From the NCBI RefSeq assembly GCF_963676685.1, contig NC_092345.1, forward strand, positions 30,961,585 through 31,025,584: DNA of 64,000 nt, written 5' to 3'. A model generated the notes under the pieces. The model searched no databases, was not told the DNA's origin, and was given only the letters and a program-made list of their open reading frames with translations. Both the position numbers and the translations under genes were made by a program. The DNA comes from Mytilus edulis (taxonomy: Eukaryota > Mollusca > Bivalvia > Mytilida > Mytilidae). Every line of letters begins with the position of its first letter. The first letter of the stretch is position 1. This document shows, one piece after another, positions 10,747 to 22,960 of this stretch.

Positions 10747-12335
10747 ATATTTGCGTTTAACGCAAACCTCAAATATCTTGATTGCAATTGTTCATTAAGT
10801 TTTGTAAAAAATGTCCGTCTGTCATTCATTTCGGTTGTGATTTACTAGTAAGAGCATTTTTATTTTGACTTTCTTTGCATTTTATTGAAGGGTGTCACTT
10901 CAATATAGCGTGATATAAATTGGCCGCTGGAATATGCATGAATTTATTATTAATGTTTTCAATCAGCCTCAATTTTTGTGTCTGTTCAAAGTAGCACGTT
11001 CTCAAATCCGACTGAAAGTGTCTTTCTAATACAACACAGGGTACCGGTAAAATAAATATAAACTGTACATCTGTCCAGTGCATATAACGTGTTGTCATTC
11101 TCATATGTACATGATATTTGTCACTGGACGAAAAACCCAAATTCGTTAGCATCCTCCAATTGGTTCTTTATTTCTATTACTTAATCATATGTTGTTTACA
11201 AAAAAAAGTAAAATCACAAAAATACTGAACTTAGAGGAAAATCAATTCGGAAAGTCCATAATCACATGACAAAATCAAATAACAAAACGTATCAAAAAAC
11301 ATATTCCTGACTTGGTACAGGCATTTTCAAATGTAGAAAATTGTGGATTAAACCTGGTTCTATAGCGCTAACCCTCTCACTTTAATGACAGTCTCATAAA
11401 ATTCCGTTATATTTACATTGATGGCGTTAAATAAACAGACACAATAAATAAAATAGTCAAAATATGGGTACATCAGTCATCATCGTATAACAATTTTAAA
11501 AGGAACAATTTAACAGAACACAAAAACATCTACTATCTACGAACACATTCATTGATTTGAGTGTCTGACATCAGAAAATTTTATACGTCACATAAATTTG
11601 TCGTTCAATGTGCATACAAACGATTTTAAAATTTTACATCGGCAATGTTAGTCATTCTCAAGAAGTAAATGGAATGGAGCGAATTCAGCTACATTTGGCC
11701 ATCTTATGTTTTAATACATTTTATTCCGTTTAGTTCCTTTCTTCATAAGTGTAGAGGAGAACGACAGTTGTCCGCATGTAAACTTCTAGCATTTGTCACC
11801 AATATGAGTACATCGCAATTCGTTACTGTTTCAACACCCAGGGGTGTTACATGTGTGTATTCTTAAACAATTGTTATTTTTTCTCTCTTTTTTAGCAATG
11901 CATCACTCTCTACTGTCCTTATCTATTATTCTATATTCTGCTACTCCATCCAGATAATCGTGTATACCATGAGGGTTCGGATTGGGGGTGTTGTTTATTT
12001 CTGTATTCTTTAAATTGTTATGTCACGTTTCTTCCGTGACGTTTTTTCCTTTTATCTTTTATTTGTCTTACTCATTATTCTTTCTCTATTCTTTATATGT
12101 TAGCATCCCAATATTTTTTACTTACTGATGTTTAGTTACATTACGACGTTTATCTCTGATTTATATACTGGTTACCAATGTAGATGACAAGTTGGTGTCA
12201 TGCATGACAATTAAACAGAATCCACATGACATATGCGACCATTCTTGGATGAAATTAACATTACTTTAATATTACACTTTTTGAAACCGTTTTTATCAAT
12301 TTTCTATTTCCATTGTTTAAATTGTTCATTGTTCA

Positions 12336-12511
12336 CAGTGGCGGATCCAGCCATTTTAAAAAAGGGGGGGGGGGGGGTCCCAACCCAGAGTAAAAAGGGG
12401 GGTGTTTCCAACTATATGCTCCCATTTAAATGCATTGATCGGCAAAAAAAAGGGGGGTTCCAACCACCAGAACCCCCCCCCCCCCCCCCCCTCGCCCTGG
12501 ATCCGCCACTG
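12336..12511. mobile_element. G-rich MITE, CAGTGGCGGATCC family, copy 3 (best preserved)
   Basis: 176 bp with perfect 15-bp inverted ends (CAGTGGCGGATCCAG) and target duplication GTTCA at 12331-12335 and 12512-12516. It is nested inside transposon 1. The 125-codon frame across it is proline- and glycine-rich only because of the C and G runs. Confidence 0.9.
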
Positions 12512-13084
12512 GTTCATGTGTTGTTTCCGTATATTTTAAGTTTCATTGCTCATGTGTTGTTTCCGTATATTTTAGCCGCTCGTCTTGAGCCTACCCATTT
12601 GATCCGATAACACCCCATATAGCAATAAAATTATACTTTTATTGCCATTCATAACTCTTAACAGACCAATTAACAGACCGGGTTTTATACATCCGACCCA
12701 TTAACAGACCAGGTTTTGATTAAGATTGATTTATGTCACCAAAATACAGATTTTCGTGAAGATTTTTCACACAATGATTTCAGTATGGTTAACAAACATA
12801 ATGCCTGTCTTTTTTCGATGTTTAAAATATTGCATGCACGTAAATTCAACCAACGTGTCATTTTGTGTACAGTTTGTGTGTGTAAAATGTGTATAAATTT
12901 ATTGATGAGTAACCCGCCTTTTCATTTTATAGATCGTACATTGAAGCTAGAAAAATAATAATTACACCACTGGATTCAGTACATTGAATTGTTTTGTTAG
13001 ACATGAATATTTTTTATGATAAACATATATTTAAAAAGTTATACAGTGAAACATGCTGAACTTTAAATGATTTTCTCGATAACA

Positions 13085-13194
13085 CCTGATTAACAGACTT
13101 TAGCCAACCCGATTAACAGACCAACCGCCGATATAGCCGCATACTCAATATAGATTAACCGACCAAACTCTCGGTTAGCCGAGTGTCGGCCGTG
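13085..13194 (-). repeat. Right terminal inverted repeat of transposon 1
   Basis: Reverse complement of the left end with a few substitutions. Confidence 0.85.
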
Positions 13195-13199
13195 TAGAT

Positions 13200-15045
13200 G
13201 TAATACCTATAGATGAAGCTCAACCCTGACTTCAAAGGTTCTATGTGCATTGCAAAGGCTTTCACACTTATCTGATAATGACATGAACCAGTTGGTCATT
13301 GAGATGCAGATTGACAATCAGGACAATAGAAAACTGACAATTAAAACCTACTTTAAATAGCAATTAAACATGCTAAAAATCAGAACTTCCGTTTTCATCA
13401 TAATTAAATTTTTAAATTTTATATAAAAACTAAAATCTTTAAAATGTACGCTAACTATTGTAAGCAAGTTTATTGAACATATAATTGTTTAAACATTGGA
13501 CAAGTTAAAAATATGTATGCTCCAAAAAGTATGTTCCATGTCTTGTATGTTTTGTTATTTCACTAAATTCTTAAAAGTCTTTACTTATAAATACATATTT
13601 CATAAACGTCATAAATGAAATCATTATATAACTTTTGTAATTATCCATAAAATATATAAAATACATCTATGATCGAATAATTTAAAAGATTTTTATGACG
13701 GACTGTACTCTAGAAATGTTATACATAGAAAAACGATAAACTGTTGACCCGAGCAGTCAGGCGAGTAATATTCGTGTGAACGTTTAGACCAAGCCTTATA
13801 CAAATGCTATTGGGAATGTCAAATGAAATAGCTTCTGTTAAACTTAATATTTTCATATTCCCATGGAAAATTAGATTTTATATTCCCATGAAAAACTAGA
13901 CTTTATATTCATAAGATCTCATAAGGGCACTTTGTCAGTATACCGCAAACCATCAATAGCGGAGGATGGAGCTAAAACCACAAGTTGTTTAAGTTACATT
14001 AGATAACCACAAAATCTTGTTATACCATTGTCATCAGAGATATTAACAAGAATAGAAGTCCAGTAAATAATATCTATGTCATGTTATCATTTAAATATTT
14101 GGGTGGTATACTGACACAGTTTTCTGTGGTAAATTAAATTCAAATTTTCGTGAGACTATGAATCTATTACACATCCCCCCAAAAAAAGTAATAAAAAAAT
14201 ATTATTAAAATTCTAACGTTTATATAGTTAAAAATTTAATAAGAAAAATACTATTTTAATTAAATAAAAAAATCATAAAACATTTTTAACTTGTTTTGAA
14301 CTGTCAAATTCGCAAAATTCAAAATTTAAAACACATTTGAAAGAAAAAGAGACGGTTAATTGAACATGGCTTGATTTTTTTTATATATGAAACAGTATAA
14401 ACAACGTACAGTTTTGACGTTACAAAATTCCTTCCGTATGTCCATAAAATGATATCTTCAGAAAAAAACAGGTATACATTTCAATTTATGTTTACTGTCG
14501 CCGTTTACAAGTTATACATAACTCAATGCGTTTCTGTTAAAAAAGTTAAGAATTCGATACACGTACGTATATGTTTATGTACTGAAAAGTTCTCACATTC
14601 GACTTAAATACCTGATAAAGATCTCGATAGATTAAATTTCACTTTCCAAGTGGCTGGGAACTTGGAAAAAACTTGAAATAATTTAATGCTGTCCACTTGA
14701 AAAATGTTATTCACATTAAACTTTAAGTAGCACATAATATAAACAATACAAAATAAACAAAATAAGGCGATACGCTGAAAAAATGTCAATTTATTGGATG
14801 ACACTTCAAGTTTGTTTTTGATCCAGGTAATGCTGATATAGCGAATTATTTTTTTCAAGGAAATAAATGGAAAAAATATTTTATGTTTTGCCGTGGTATA
14901 ATGGCCCTTTCCGATTCTGACACATATCAAGTTTTATTCAAAACCTCAAACAAAATAACAAATAAGAGCGAACTATACATGCATTCATATCTTCGTAAAT
15001 TCACGATCACCTAAGAAGATATTTGGGTTGTTAAAGTCGCCCTTC
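13200..15045. other. AT-rich intergenic, no gene seen
   Basis: Very AT-rich. The near repeat TTATATTCCCATGRAAAAYT occurs twice around 13852-13900. The 108-codon minus-strand frame at 14604-14930 has no recognisable domain. Confidence 0.35.
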
Positions 15046-15051
15046 CCTTCA

Positions 15052-15395
15052 AAACAATGATTTTGCGCGAACAGTATATTAACGAGTTATCTCCCTCCGT
15101 CTGGACTGGTTCAAGACCTGCCTACATAACAATGACCTCCCGCGGACGGTGTATTAATTACGAGTTTTCTCCCTACTTCTTGGCTGGTTAAAATCCTTGC
15201 CGATATAACAATGATATCGCTCTGACGGTATATTAATTATGAGGTTTTCTCCCTCATTCCCGCTTGGTTTTCGTCCATGGCTACATAACAATAATCTCGC
15301 GTGGACGATATATAACGAGTTTTGTCCCTACTTCTGGGCTGGTTAAAGTCCTAAGCTAGATAGCAATGATCTGGCGCAGAGGATTATGTTTTAAG
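15052..15395. repeat. Tandem repeat, 76-80-bp unit, about 4.5 copies
   Basis: Units start near AACAATGA at 15052, 15128, 15207, 15287 and 15362, each followed by a CGCG-type dinucleotide-rich step, TATTAAC/TTACGAG and TTCTCCCT. The copies are clearly diverged. Confidence 0.75.
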
Positions 15396-15950
15396 GATAC
15401 GAATGCCCCCCTCATCATAAGTCAAACTAAAGTGCGGAAACAGAAATAGGGCGATCGGTGACGCAATAAGGGTAAGACGGGAAATTAAATATCACGCCCA
15501 GTAAAATGACCGGTGGTGAAGGGCGCCTGTTTGTATGAAATGCATAAATTCTTATAAAGCTTGGAATGAGGACTTTAGTTTCAAAGGTCTGTGGTGTGAA
15601 TGTCACGCTTTTGAGGTATCCGAAGGACACTTTAACGAGACTAAATTTTGGATCCTACACAATTTACACCACATTTTCATAGGTAATTACAATAACAAGT
15701 TTCTTTATCCCGTATTTTTTTTAAAGATGTAAAGAATATATAAGATTGCCACTTCGTTCTTATGATATATATTATTCAAAGTAGCTATATCAGAGACATA
15801 TTATTATATTTACTTATTTTGTATGTCACAAATTTAATGTTTAAAGTTTATATGGCAATAAATATTTGTGAATTTCAAAAAATATATTTATGTCTCTGGC
15901 AATATATAGTGTTCAGGTAAAACAAATGGGAAATGTGTCACAGATGATGC
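15396..15950. other. Intergenic, no gene seen
   Basis: Open frames on both strands at 15427-15732 have no recognisable motif. Confidence 0.3.
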
Positions 15951-15954
15951 ACCC

Positions 15955-16420
15955 GCTCCATATTAGATACATTTATAAAGGAAATAAAAGAGGGACGAAA
16001 GATACCAAAGGGACAGTCAAACTCATAAATCTAAAACAAACTGACAACGCCATGGCTAAAAATGAAAAAGACAAACAAACAACAGCACACGTGACACAAC
16101 ATAGAAAACTAAAGAATAAACAACACGAACCCCACCAAAAAACTATAGGGGTGATCTCAGGTGCTCCGGAAGGGTAAGCAGATCCTGCTCCACATGTGGT
16201 ACCCGTCGTGTTGCTTATGTGATAACAAATCCGGTAAATAGTCTAATCCACATAGTCACCAAATTTTGAATTATTTAGTGAAAGAACATCATCTATATTG
16301 CGGAAAGTAGAGTTAAAGGATATTGCTAACTTCTTATCTTTCTTCCTAAGAAGTTCCTGCATACTGGCGAGCGGTAAAAGCGACTTAAACCTGTACTTGA
16401 TCTGAGTTTTTTAGTACTAT
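15955..16420 (+). repeat. Dispersed mussel-type repeat (family D)
   Basis: A segment I recognise from memory as very common in Mytilus: GGGACAGTCAAACTCATAAA, then a lysine-codon-rich stretch, then GATCTCAGGTGCTCCGGAAG and a tail to about 16420. The 95-codon frame 15890-16177 runs through it and is not treated as a host gene. It may descend from a transposon, but no enzyme motif is visible. Confidence 0.55.
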
Positions 16421-16534
16421 GTTCGGTGTAGAAGTTTCTTTAACATTTGGTTTTCGGCAAACTTAAGTTAGAGAACGGAAAGTCAAACGAAATTCAGCAA
16501 GTATTTCATTTGTAACTCTAAAACAGTAACCAGA

Positions 16535-16735
16535 TGCTCCACAGGGCGTAGCTTTATACGACCGCAGAGGTTGAACCCTGAACGGTTGGGGCAAGTATGG
16601 ACACAACATTCAAGCTGGATTCAGCTCTAAATTTGGATTGTGATTAAATAGTTGACACATCATAGGTTTCTGACACAGAATGAATGTGTTCTAATGAACT
16701 TAAAATTTTTGTTTTCTCTTAGAGCAATTCACTAT
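16535..16735 (+). repeat. Dispersed repeat (family E), copy 1
   Basis: The core runs from GCTCCACAGGGCGTAGCTTT to TCACTATGATG. It recurs at 22784-22915 (plus) and, reverse complemented, at about 48165-48265. Confidence 0.65.
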
Positions 16736-16739
16736 GATG

Positions 16740-16995
16740 TTGAATATTAATCCTCTCAAAAAAATGTTTGAAGAAATTTTCTTTTTTATTTATGAAATTT
16801 CAAATGAGAAAAATTGAACCCAATTTTTTTAATCACATCCCCCTTTCCCATATTCCAAAACTAATCTCAATTAAAATTTCTAATGGAGTTTGCAACAATA
16901 ACTACTCATTTAAATACATCATAAAATATTAAGATGTAAATCAAAGCGCTGTAAGCGCTGAAGGCAGTTAACCAAAAACCAGGCAAACGTAATTA
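16740..16995. other. AT-rich intergenic
   Basis: Nothing recognised. The next MITE starts at 17000. Confidence 0.3.
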
Positions 16996-16999
16996 TGTG

Positions 17000-17163
17000 C
17001 AGTGGCGGATCCAGAAATTTTCATAAGTCGGGGCCCACTGCCTGCCTAACAGGGGACCTGCTCCAGTCATGCTTCAGTGATTCCCTATATAATCAACCAA
17101 TTTTTTTCTCAAAAATGGAAAGGGGGGGGGGGGACACTGAAAAACCCTCTAAATCCGCCTCTG
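17000..17163. mobile_element. G-rich MITE, CAGTGGCGGATCC family, diverged copy 4
   Basis: The ends CAGTGGCGGATCCAG and AATCCGCCTCTG are kept and ATGTG is duplicated at 16995-16999 and 17164-17168. The interior differs from the other copies apart from one G run. Confidence 0.8.
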
Positions 17164-17550
17164 ATGTGGCATTAAACATTCATATATTGTACATTTATGT
17201 TTATCTAATGAATTAATTATTAAGGCAAATAATTTATATGTTATCAAGGTTTCAATAGCAATGAATATATAAATGTATATTTTTTATGGTGAGTCTGCAG
17301 TGGTACAAGTTCGCAATGATTGTAGTTGTTCTAGTTGGTAGTTACATGTAACGTTGGTTTTAGTTGACTGTTAGTAGTACGTGTTGACTTAGTACGAACA
17401 TGTAATAGTATGAATGGACTGGTTTCCCTGTAAAGAAAACTGAGTATGTGTTCTATAGTACAATAGTTATGCGACACAAATCAGACAAATGTTCACTACT
17501 GCAAGGATCAAAGGTGAGGTCTGACTGACCTGCCCATAGTAAATGTAAAT
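17164..17550. other. Intergenic, no gene seen
   Basis: Only short imperfect GTTAGT/GTTGGT-type repetition around 17310-17400. Confidence 0.3.
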
Positions 17551-18265
17551 GATTTGTTATATTGTCCCATACATGAATATATATATGGTTTAGGGGTGGG
17601 GATCTCGAGGGTTTTCAAGTTCTCAAACAGGAAGGGGTAGGGTGACCCCAGGGACTTCCCCTATATTTCATTTGATTTGTTATATTGTTCCATATATGAA
17701 TATATATGGTTTAGGGGTGGGGATCTCGAGGGTTTTCAAGTTCTCAAACAGGAAAGGCTAGGATGAACCCAGGGACTTCCCCTATATTTCATTTGATTTG
17801 TTATATTGTCCCAAACATGAATATATATGGTTTAGGGGTGGGAATCTCATCGGTTTCCAAGTTCTTAAACAAGAGGGGGTAGGGGGACTCCCCCTATATT
17901 TCATTTAATTAGTTATATTTACCCATACATGAATATATATGGTTTAGGGGTGGGAATCTCATCGGTTTCCAAGTTCTTAAACAAGAGGGGGTAGGGGGAC
18001 TCCCCCTATATTTCATTTAATTAGTTATATTGACCCATACATGAATATATATTGTTTAGGGGTGGGGATCTCGGCCGTTTCGTAAGTTCCCAAACAGGAG
18101 GGGGTAGGTCACCCCATAGACTCCCCTTATATTTCATTTGATTAGTTATATATATAGTCCCATACAGGAATGTATATGGTTGAGAGGTCTGGTGGGGATC
18201 TCATCCGTTTCAAAGTTATCAAACAGGAGGCGGTAGAGTGGCACAAAGGACGCCACTTATATATC
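17551..18265. repeat. Tandem repeat, 109-123-bp unit, about 6 copies
   Basis: Each unit carries TTATATTGTCCCATACATGA, GTTTAGGGGTGGGGATCTC and CCCCTATATTTCATTT. Units begin near 17551, 17674, 17795, 17908, 18017 and 18139. The two middle copies (about 17890-18015) are almost identical, so part of the array was amplified or homogenised recently. Confidence 0.8.
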
Positions 18266-19665
18266 ATATGATTTGCCTACATTCAGGTAGTTATTTGTGA
18301 AAATAAAGTAAGAATCTTCCAGCTACTTTAACTGACCCTTCAAAATTGAGAAAAAAAATACCCCTTCAAAATTGCAGTAATATGTTTACCCTTTAAAAGC
18401 CTCTTACATGCATTATCAACATTTATCACTGATAAAGAAAATTTATACTGTGACCAGGAACATATACAATGTTAGATATACTGTTCCCAGCTGTCACATT
18501 GTATTGGATTTTGACATTAAAATTTGTCAAAAGTAATTTTGAGTTGCTGTTTAAAATATTTTCTGCCTTTTCTTTCTTTTACATATATCTTTTGGTTTTC
18601 AATTCTAGTGTTTATATTCATTTACCATGCATAGATGTATTTTGTCACCTGCCTGGATTCGCCAAAAACCCGGAATTACCCTTATCCGCTTCCGGAATCG
18701 GATCCGAAATTGTAATCTTTTCACGGCAGCCATTGCCATTGTGTTCCAATGTTGTATATGTCAGTCAGATACGATTTTACTCGTATCAACACATTTTTTG
18801 TCGGCGATTTTCTGTATATAGCTGGCGATTGAACAAAATTGACATCGCTGTCATGAATAATAATGATTAAAATAAGTTTTGAGATCGTTAATTTTATTAT
18901 TTGGAGACTTTGGCTAAAAGGTTTGCAAAGCTATTTTTATTTTCTTTCAAGTGGAACTGAGACTACTATAACTGTGATATAGTTGTCTCAGAGTGGAAGG
19001 CCCGTCCGGCGTGGCTAGTAACCAAGTCGAAAGTGGAAGGTCGCGGATCTCGGACCACCGCTAATTTGAACCCCTGCCTCCAAATTGAAAAGATACGAAT
19101 TTCGTCTTCTAATTTGAAATTGCCGCCAACAGCATGAACAGTTGAACTTATTATATAATAGACTACTGACGTAGTTGTACTACGTATTGACGACAAACAA
19201 TATTCCTACGACTTTTGCCATTTGAGAAATCTAAACTACTTGTCCTAAAAGATTTTCGGCGATTAAATATTTCGTACAATTGTTTTTTGACATCTTAGCA
19301 AAAAGCACAGGCGATAATAAACTACATAAGAATTCCTAATGAGCACTACTTCATATGTGCAACTTCAAAAGTTTTGGGTGATTCGACGATCATTTAAGGT
19401 TTTTCTAGTCATATTTTTTGTAATCCAGAATTAAAAGTATTAAAAAAGTGTTCAATTAGTTATATATAACATAGTAGCCAGCTAGATAATAACAATGGCC
19501 AGTATTTTAGCATTTATTGGGTAGACCACAAATCTAGGGTGCTCGCATAATGCAGATTAACTGCATAAAAAACTGCTTGTTATCACTGAATGGTAAAGAT
19601 TATTTTAATTTATCAGTTGGTAGTAAAAAGTGAATATACATTGTATATTGTATATAACAAAGATT
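18266..19665. other. Intergenic, no gene accepted
   Basis: A 133-codon plus frame (18469-18870) has hydrophobic stretches but no recognisable domain. It overlaps a second open frame and has no splice or UTR support. Confidence 0.35.
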
Positions 19666-19671
19666 TAAGTT

Positions 19672-19890
19672 GATTCTGGACAAAGAAAGATAACTCCAAT
19701 TAAAAAAAAATCTTGCTATTGCACAATATTTTGCAATTAGATATTTCTTGCTTACTATTCTGGACAAAGAAAGATAACTCTAGTTAAAAAAAAATTTGCT
19801 ATTTCACAATATTGTGCAATTAGATATTTCTTGCCATTGCGCAATACTGTGCAATTGAAAAGACTTGCTATTGCACAATACTTAATATAA
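19672..19890. repeat. Direct duplication with short palindromes
   Basis: Two copies of a roughly 75-bp segment (CTGGACAAAGAAAGATAACT at 19676 and 19760). Each ends in palindromic TTGCACAATATTTTGCAATT-like sequence, followed by a further partial TATTGCACAATA copy. Confidence 0.65.
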
Positions 19891-19892
19891 TA

Positions 19893-20425
19893 ATTTTAGA
19901 TCCTGATTTGGACCAACTTGAAAACTGGGCCCATAATAAAAAATCTAAGTACATTTTTGGATTCAGCATATCAAAGAACCCCAAGATTTCAATTTTTGTT
20001 AAAATCAGATTAAGTTTAATTTTGGACCCTTTGGACTTTAGTGTAGACCAATTTGAAAACAGGACCAAAAATGAAGAATCTACATACACAGTTAGATTTG
20101 GTATATCAAAGAACCCCATTTATTCAATTTTTGATGAAATCAAACAAAGTTTAATTTTGGACCCCGATTTAAACCAACTTGAAAACTGGGCCAATAATCA
20201 AGAATCTAAGTACATTTTTAGATTCAGCATATCAAAGAACCTAACTGATTCATTTTTTGTCAAAATCAAACTAAGTTTAATTTTTGACCCAATGGACCTT
20301 AATGTAGACCAATTTGAAAACGGGACCAAAAGTTAAGAATCTACATACACAGTCATGACAGTTAGATTCGGCATATCAAAGAACCCCAATTATTCAATTT
20401 TGATGAAATCAAACAAAGTTTAATT
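19893..20425 (+). repeat. Higher-order tandem repeat, about 258-bp unit of two diverged halves
   Basis: Segments reading ATATCAAAGAACCCCA, AAGTTTAATTTTGGACC and GACCAATTTGAAAAC recur about every 129 bp. Alternate copies match better, giving a 258-bp higher-order unit. The 142-codon frame 19908-20336 crosses it and reads as repeats of a QLENW / QFENRT type peptide. I regard it as a repeat frame, because the same kind of sequence continues past its stop. Confidence 0.65.
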
Positions 20426-20429
20426 TTGG

Positions 20430-21065
20430 ACCCTTTGGGCCCCTTATTCTGTTGGGACCAAAACTCCCAAAATCAATACCAACTTCCTTTTATGGTCATA
20501 AACCTTGTGTTTAAATTACATAGATTTCTATTTACTTATACTAACGTTATGGTGCGAAAACCAAGAAAAATGCTTATTTGGGTCCCTTTTTGGCCCCTAA
20601 TTCCTAAACTGTTGGGACCTAAACTCCCAAAATCAATACCAACCTTCCTTTTGTAGTCATTAACATTGTGTTTAAATTTCATTGATTTCTATTTACTTAA
20701 ACTAAAGTTATTGTGCGAAAACCAAGAATAATGCTTATTTGGGCCCTTTTTTGGCCCCTAATTCCTAAACTGCTGAAACCAAAACTCCCAAAATCAATCC
20801 CAACCGTTCTTTTGTGGTCATAAACCTTGTGTCAAAATTTCATAGATTTCTATTAACTTAAACTAAAGTTATAGTGCGAAAACCAAGAAAATGCTTATTT
20901 GGCCCCTAATTCCTAAAATGTTGGGACCAAAACTCCCAAAATCAATACCAACCTTCCTTTTGTGGTCATAAACCTTGTGTTAAATTTTCATAGATTTCCA
21001 TTCACTTTTACTAAAGTTAGAGTGCGAAAACTAAAAGTATTCGGACGACGACGACGACGACGACG
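20430..21065 (+). repeat. Tandem repeat, about 155-160-bp unit, 4 copies, ending in (GAC)n
   Basis: Each copy contains TTGGGACCAAAACTCCCAAA, GGTCATAAACCTTGTGT and GTGCGAAAACCAAGAAAA. Copies start near 20452, 20612, 20770 and 20923. The array ends in about seven GAC triplets at 21043-21064, followed by TGCGGTCGTATAAAA. Confidence 0.75.
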
Positions 21066-22350
21066 TGATAGCAATATACGACGAAATTTTTTTCAAATTT
21101 TGCGGTCGTATAAAAATGACACAACCAAAATTTAAACTTGATCTGTATTTTGTGGTGATAAGCATTGTGTACAAGTGTCATAATATATGGTTGAGGTAAA
21201 CTTTAGTTGGAGAATGGGAATGATTTTTTCCATTTCACGGTAAACGGGGCAAAACTATGGAACTGTTATAATGACACTACCAAAATTAAAGTAAGATCTT
21301 CATTTTATAGCCATAAGCATCGTGTATAAGTCTCAATACATTTGGTTAAGGCAAACTAAAGTTAGAGAACGGAAACGAAAAATTCAGCTGTTTTGTCTTT
21401 TTTAAAGGGCATAAATATAAAACGATTAAAGTGACGCCGCTAAAATTCAAAATTGATCTGTGTTTTGCGCATTTAAGCATTGTGTATTAGTTCCATAACA
21501 ATTGAACGAGGCACACCAAAGTTAGAGAACAGAAACCAACTTTTGGAAGTACGTAACGGTACGGACGGACAAACGGACAAGGGCAAAACTTAATGCCCCT
21601 TCTCTACGGATTTGCATAATATGTACAAAATATAGAAATAAGTATAATCGATGTTCACGCTTTTCCCTACCAACTAGGTAACAGATGGGTAACGTGTGCG
21701 CCAAAAAAACGATGTAGGTGGCCATGTAATTATTTTATATTGTTAAAACGGAAATCAACAACATATACTTTTTCAAGAAAAATCTATAGATTTGAAATTA
21801 TATTTGATTATCCAAAGACAAAAAAGGAACGATTCTCACATGGTTTATGTGCCTTATAAACAAAATTTAATGTTCACCTTTTTGAAAGAATTCAATCAAT
21901 TATATTTAAAAAATAAACAATAATGTGTCCAAAGTACACGGATGCCCCACTTGCACTATCCTTTTCCATGTTCCATGGACTGTAAAAATTGGGTAATAAT
22001 CTAATTTGGCATTAAAATTAGAAAGATTATACTATAGGGAACATCTGTACTAAGTTTCAAGTTGATTGGACTTCAATTTCATAAAAAACTACCTTGACCA
22101 AAAACTTTAACCTGAAACTCCCACTTTCATTTTCTATGTTTAGTGAACTGTGAAATTGGGGTCAAAAGTCTAATTTGGCTTTAAAATTAGAAAGATCATA
22201 TCATAAGCAACAAGTGTACTAAGTTTCAAGTTGATTGGACTTCAGCTTCATCAAAAACTACCTTGACCAAAAACTTTAACCTGAACGGACGAACGGACGG
22301 AGGCACATACCAGAAAACATAATGCCCCTCTACTATCGTAGGTGGGGCAT
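21066..22350 (+). repeat. Diverged repeat tract related to the preceding array
   Basis: Looser repetition of CATAAGCATTGTGTA / AAAGTTAGAGAACGGAAAC between 21120 and 21540. Then comes a tandem pair of about 175 bp (about 21990-22110 and 22165-22285) sharing AAGTTTCAAGTTGATTGGAC and CTACCTTGACCAAAAACTTT. No coding motif. Confidence 0.6.
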
Positions 22351-22770
22351 AAAAAGAAGAAATAGATGCATAATTTTTTTTCCGAATTTTAGTTATAATA
22401 GTTCAAACTATCCAAAGTTGTATGCAAAAAATGTGTCCATTTGTTAATTGTATTTTGAAGAATTACTAGCATATATCCCCAAATGAACATTATTAACAAT
22501 CAAAAGTGTATTCAATGAACCTTCAAAGTGGTATTGATGTCTTCTGCTATCTTGGATTCGAAAAAGACGGAACATTATAGGTCTAAAACTTTAATTGGGC
22601 CAGCAAATTTCCACGCAGGAGGAATGTAACTTATTATTTTCATCTGAATGATGAACAAATCATTGTAATCTTAAATAATCGTTCATATGTTTACAGAAGT
22701 AGAATTATTTTGCTTGGTTTGAATTTTTAAAATTTTGCTTAAGAAGGGAAGGGAACTCTATTCTAATAAT
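22351..22770. other. Intergenic, no gene seen
   Basis: AT-rich, no recognisable repeat or coding motif. Confidence 0.3.
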
Positions 22771-22783
22771 GTTTTCGAAGGAA

Positions 22784-22960
22784 ATAAAATGCTCCGCTGG
22801 GCACAGCTTGATACGACCACAGAAGTCTTACCATAAACATTTGGGGCAAGTATGGGCACTACATTCAAGCTTGATACAGCTCTTCATTTTGATCGTGATT
22901 AAACATTTAACAAAACATAGGTTTCATAAATATGGTCAAAGAACTGAAAAATTTGTAATT
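22784..22960 (+). repeat. Dispersed repeat (family E), copy 2
   Basis: Matches 16535-16670 (CAGCTTGATACGACCACAGA, GGGGCAAGTATGGGCACTAC, ATTCAAGCTTGATACAGCTC). Confidence 0.65.

Larger units (their letters stand above)
10065..13199. mobile_element. Non-autonomous DNA transposon 1, long TIRs, 5-bp target duplication
   Basis: The element proper is 10070-13194 (3125 bp). Its ends are inverted repeats of about 110-120 bp (10070-10190 and 13085-13194) that start CACGGCCGACACTCGGCTAA and match at roughly 90%. Both ends are flanked by TAGAT (10065-10069 and 13195-13199). A short motif, TTAACAGACC, recurs at least seven times near the ends (for example 12658-12710, 13088-13115 and inverted at 10140-10180 and 10545). 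No transposase frame is visible; the open frames inside are short and unrecognised. A G-rich MITE (12336-12511) is inserted inside. The CAC start and 5-bp duplication recall Transib, but the termini do not fit its consensus well, so the superfamily is left open. Confidence 0.8.

Noticed and set aside
12233-12610. 125-codon open frame with proline- and glycine-rich stretches
   Set aside because: It runs through the G/C tracts of a MITE with clear ends and target duplication; the composition comes from the homopolymers.
10065-13199. Assignment of transposon 1 to Transib or CACTA
   Set aside because: The CAC start and 5-bp duplication hint at Transib, but the end sequence does not match its consensus, CACTA elements duplicate 3 bp, and no transposase is present to decide.
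15890-16177. 95-codon lysine-rich frame
   Set aside because: It lies in a dispersed repeat that I recognise as common in mussels; no enzyme motif is visible.
18469-18870. 133-codon frame with hydrophobic segments
   Set aside because: No recognisable domain, overlapping second frame, and no promoter or splice evidence.
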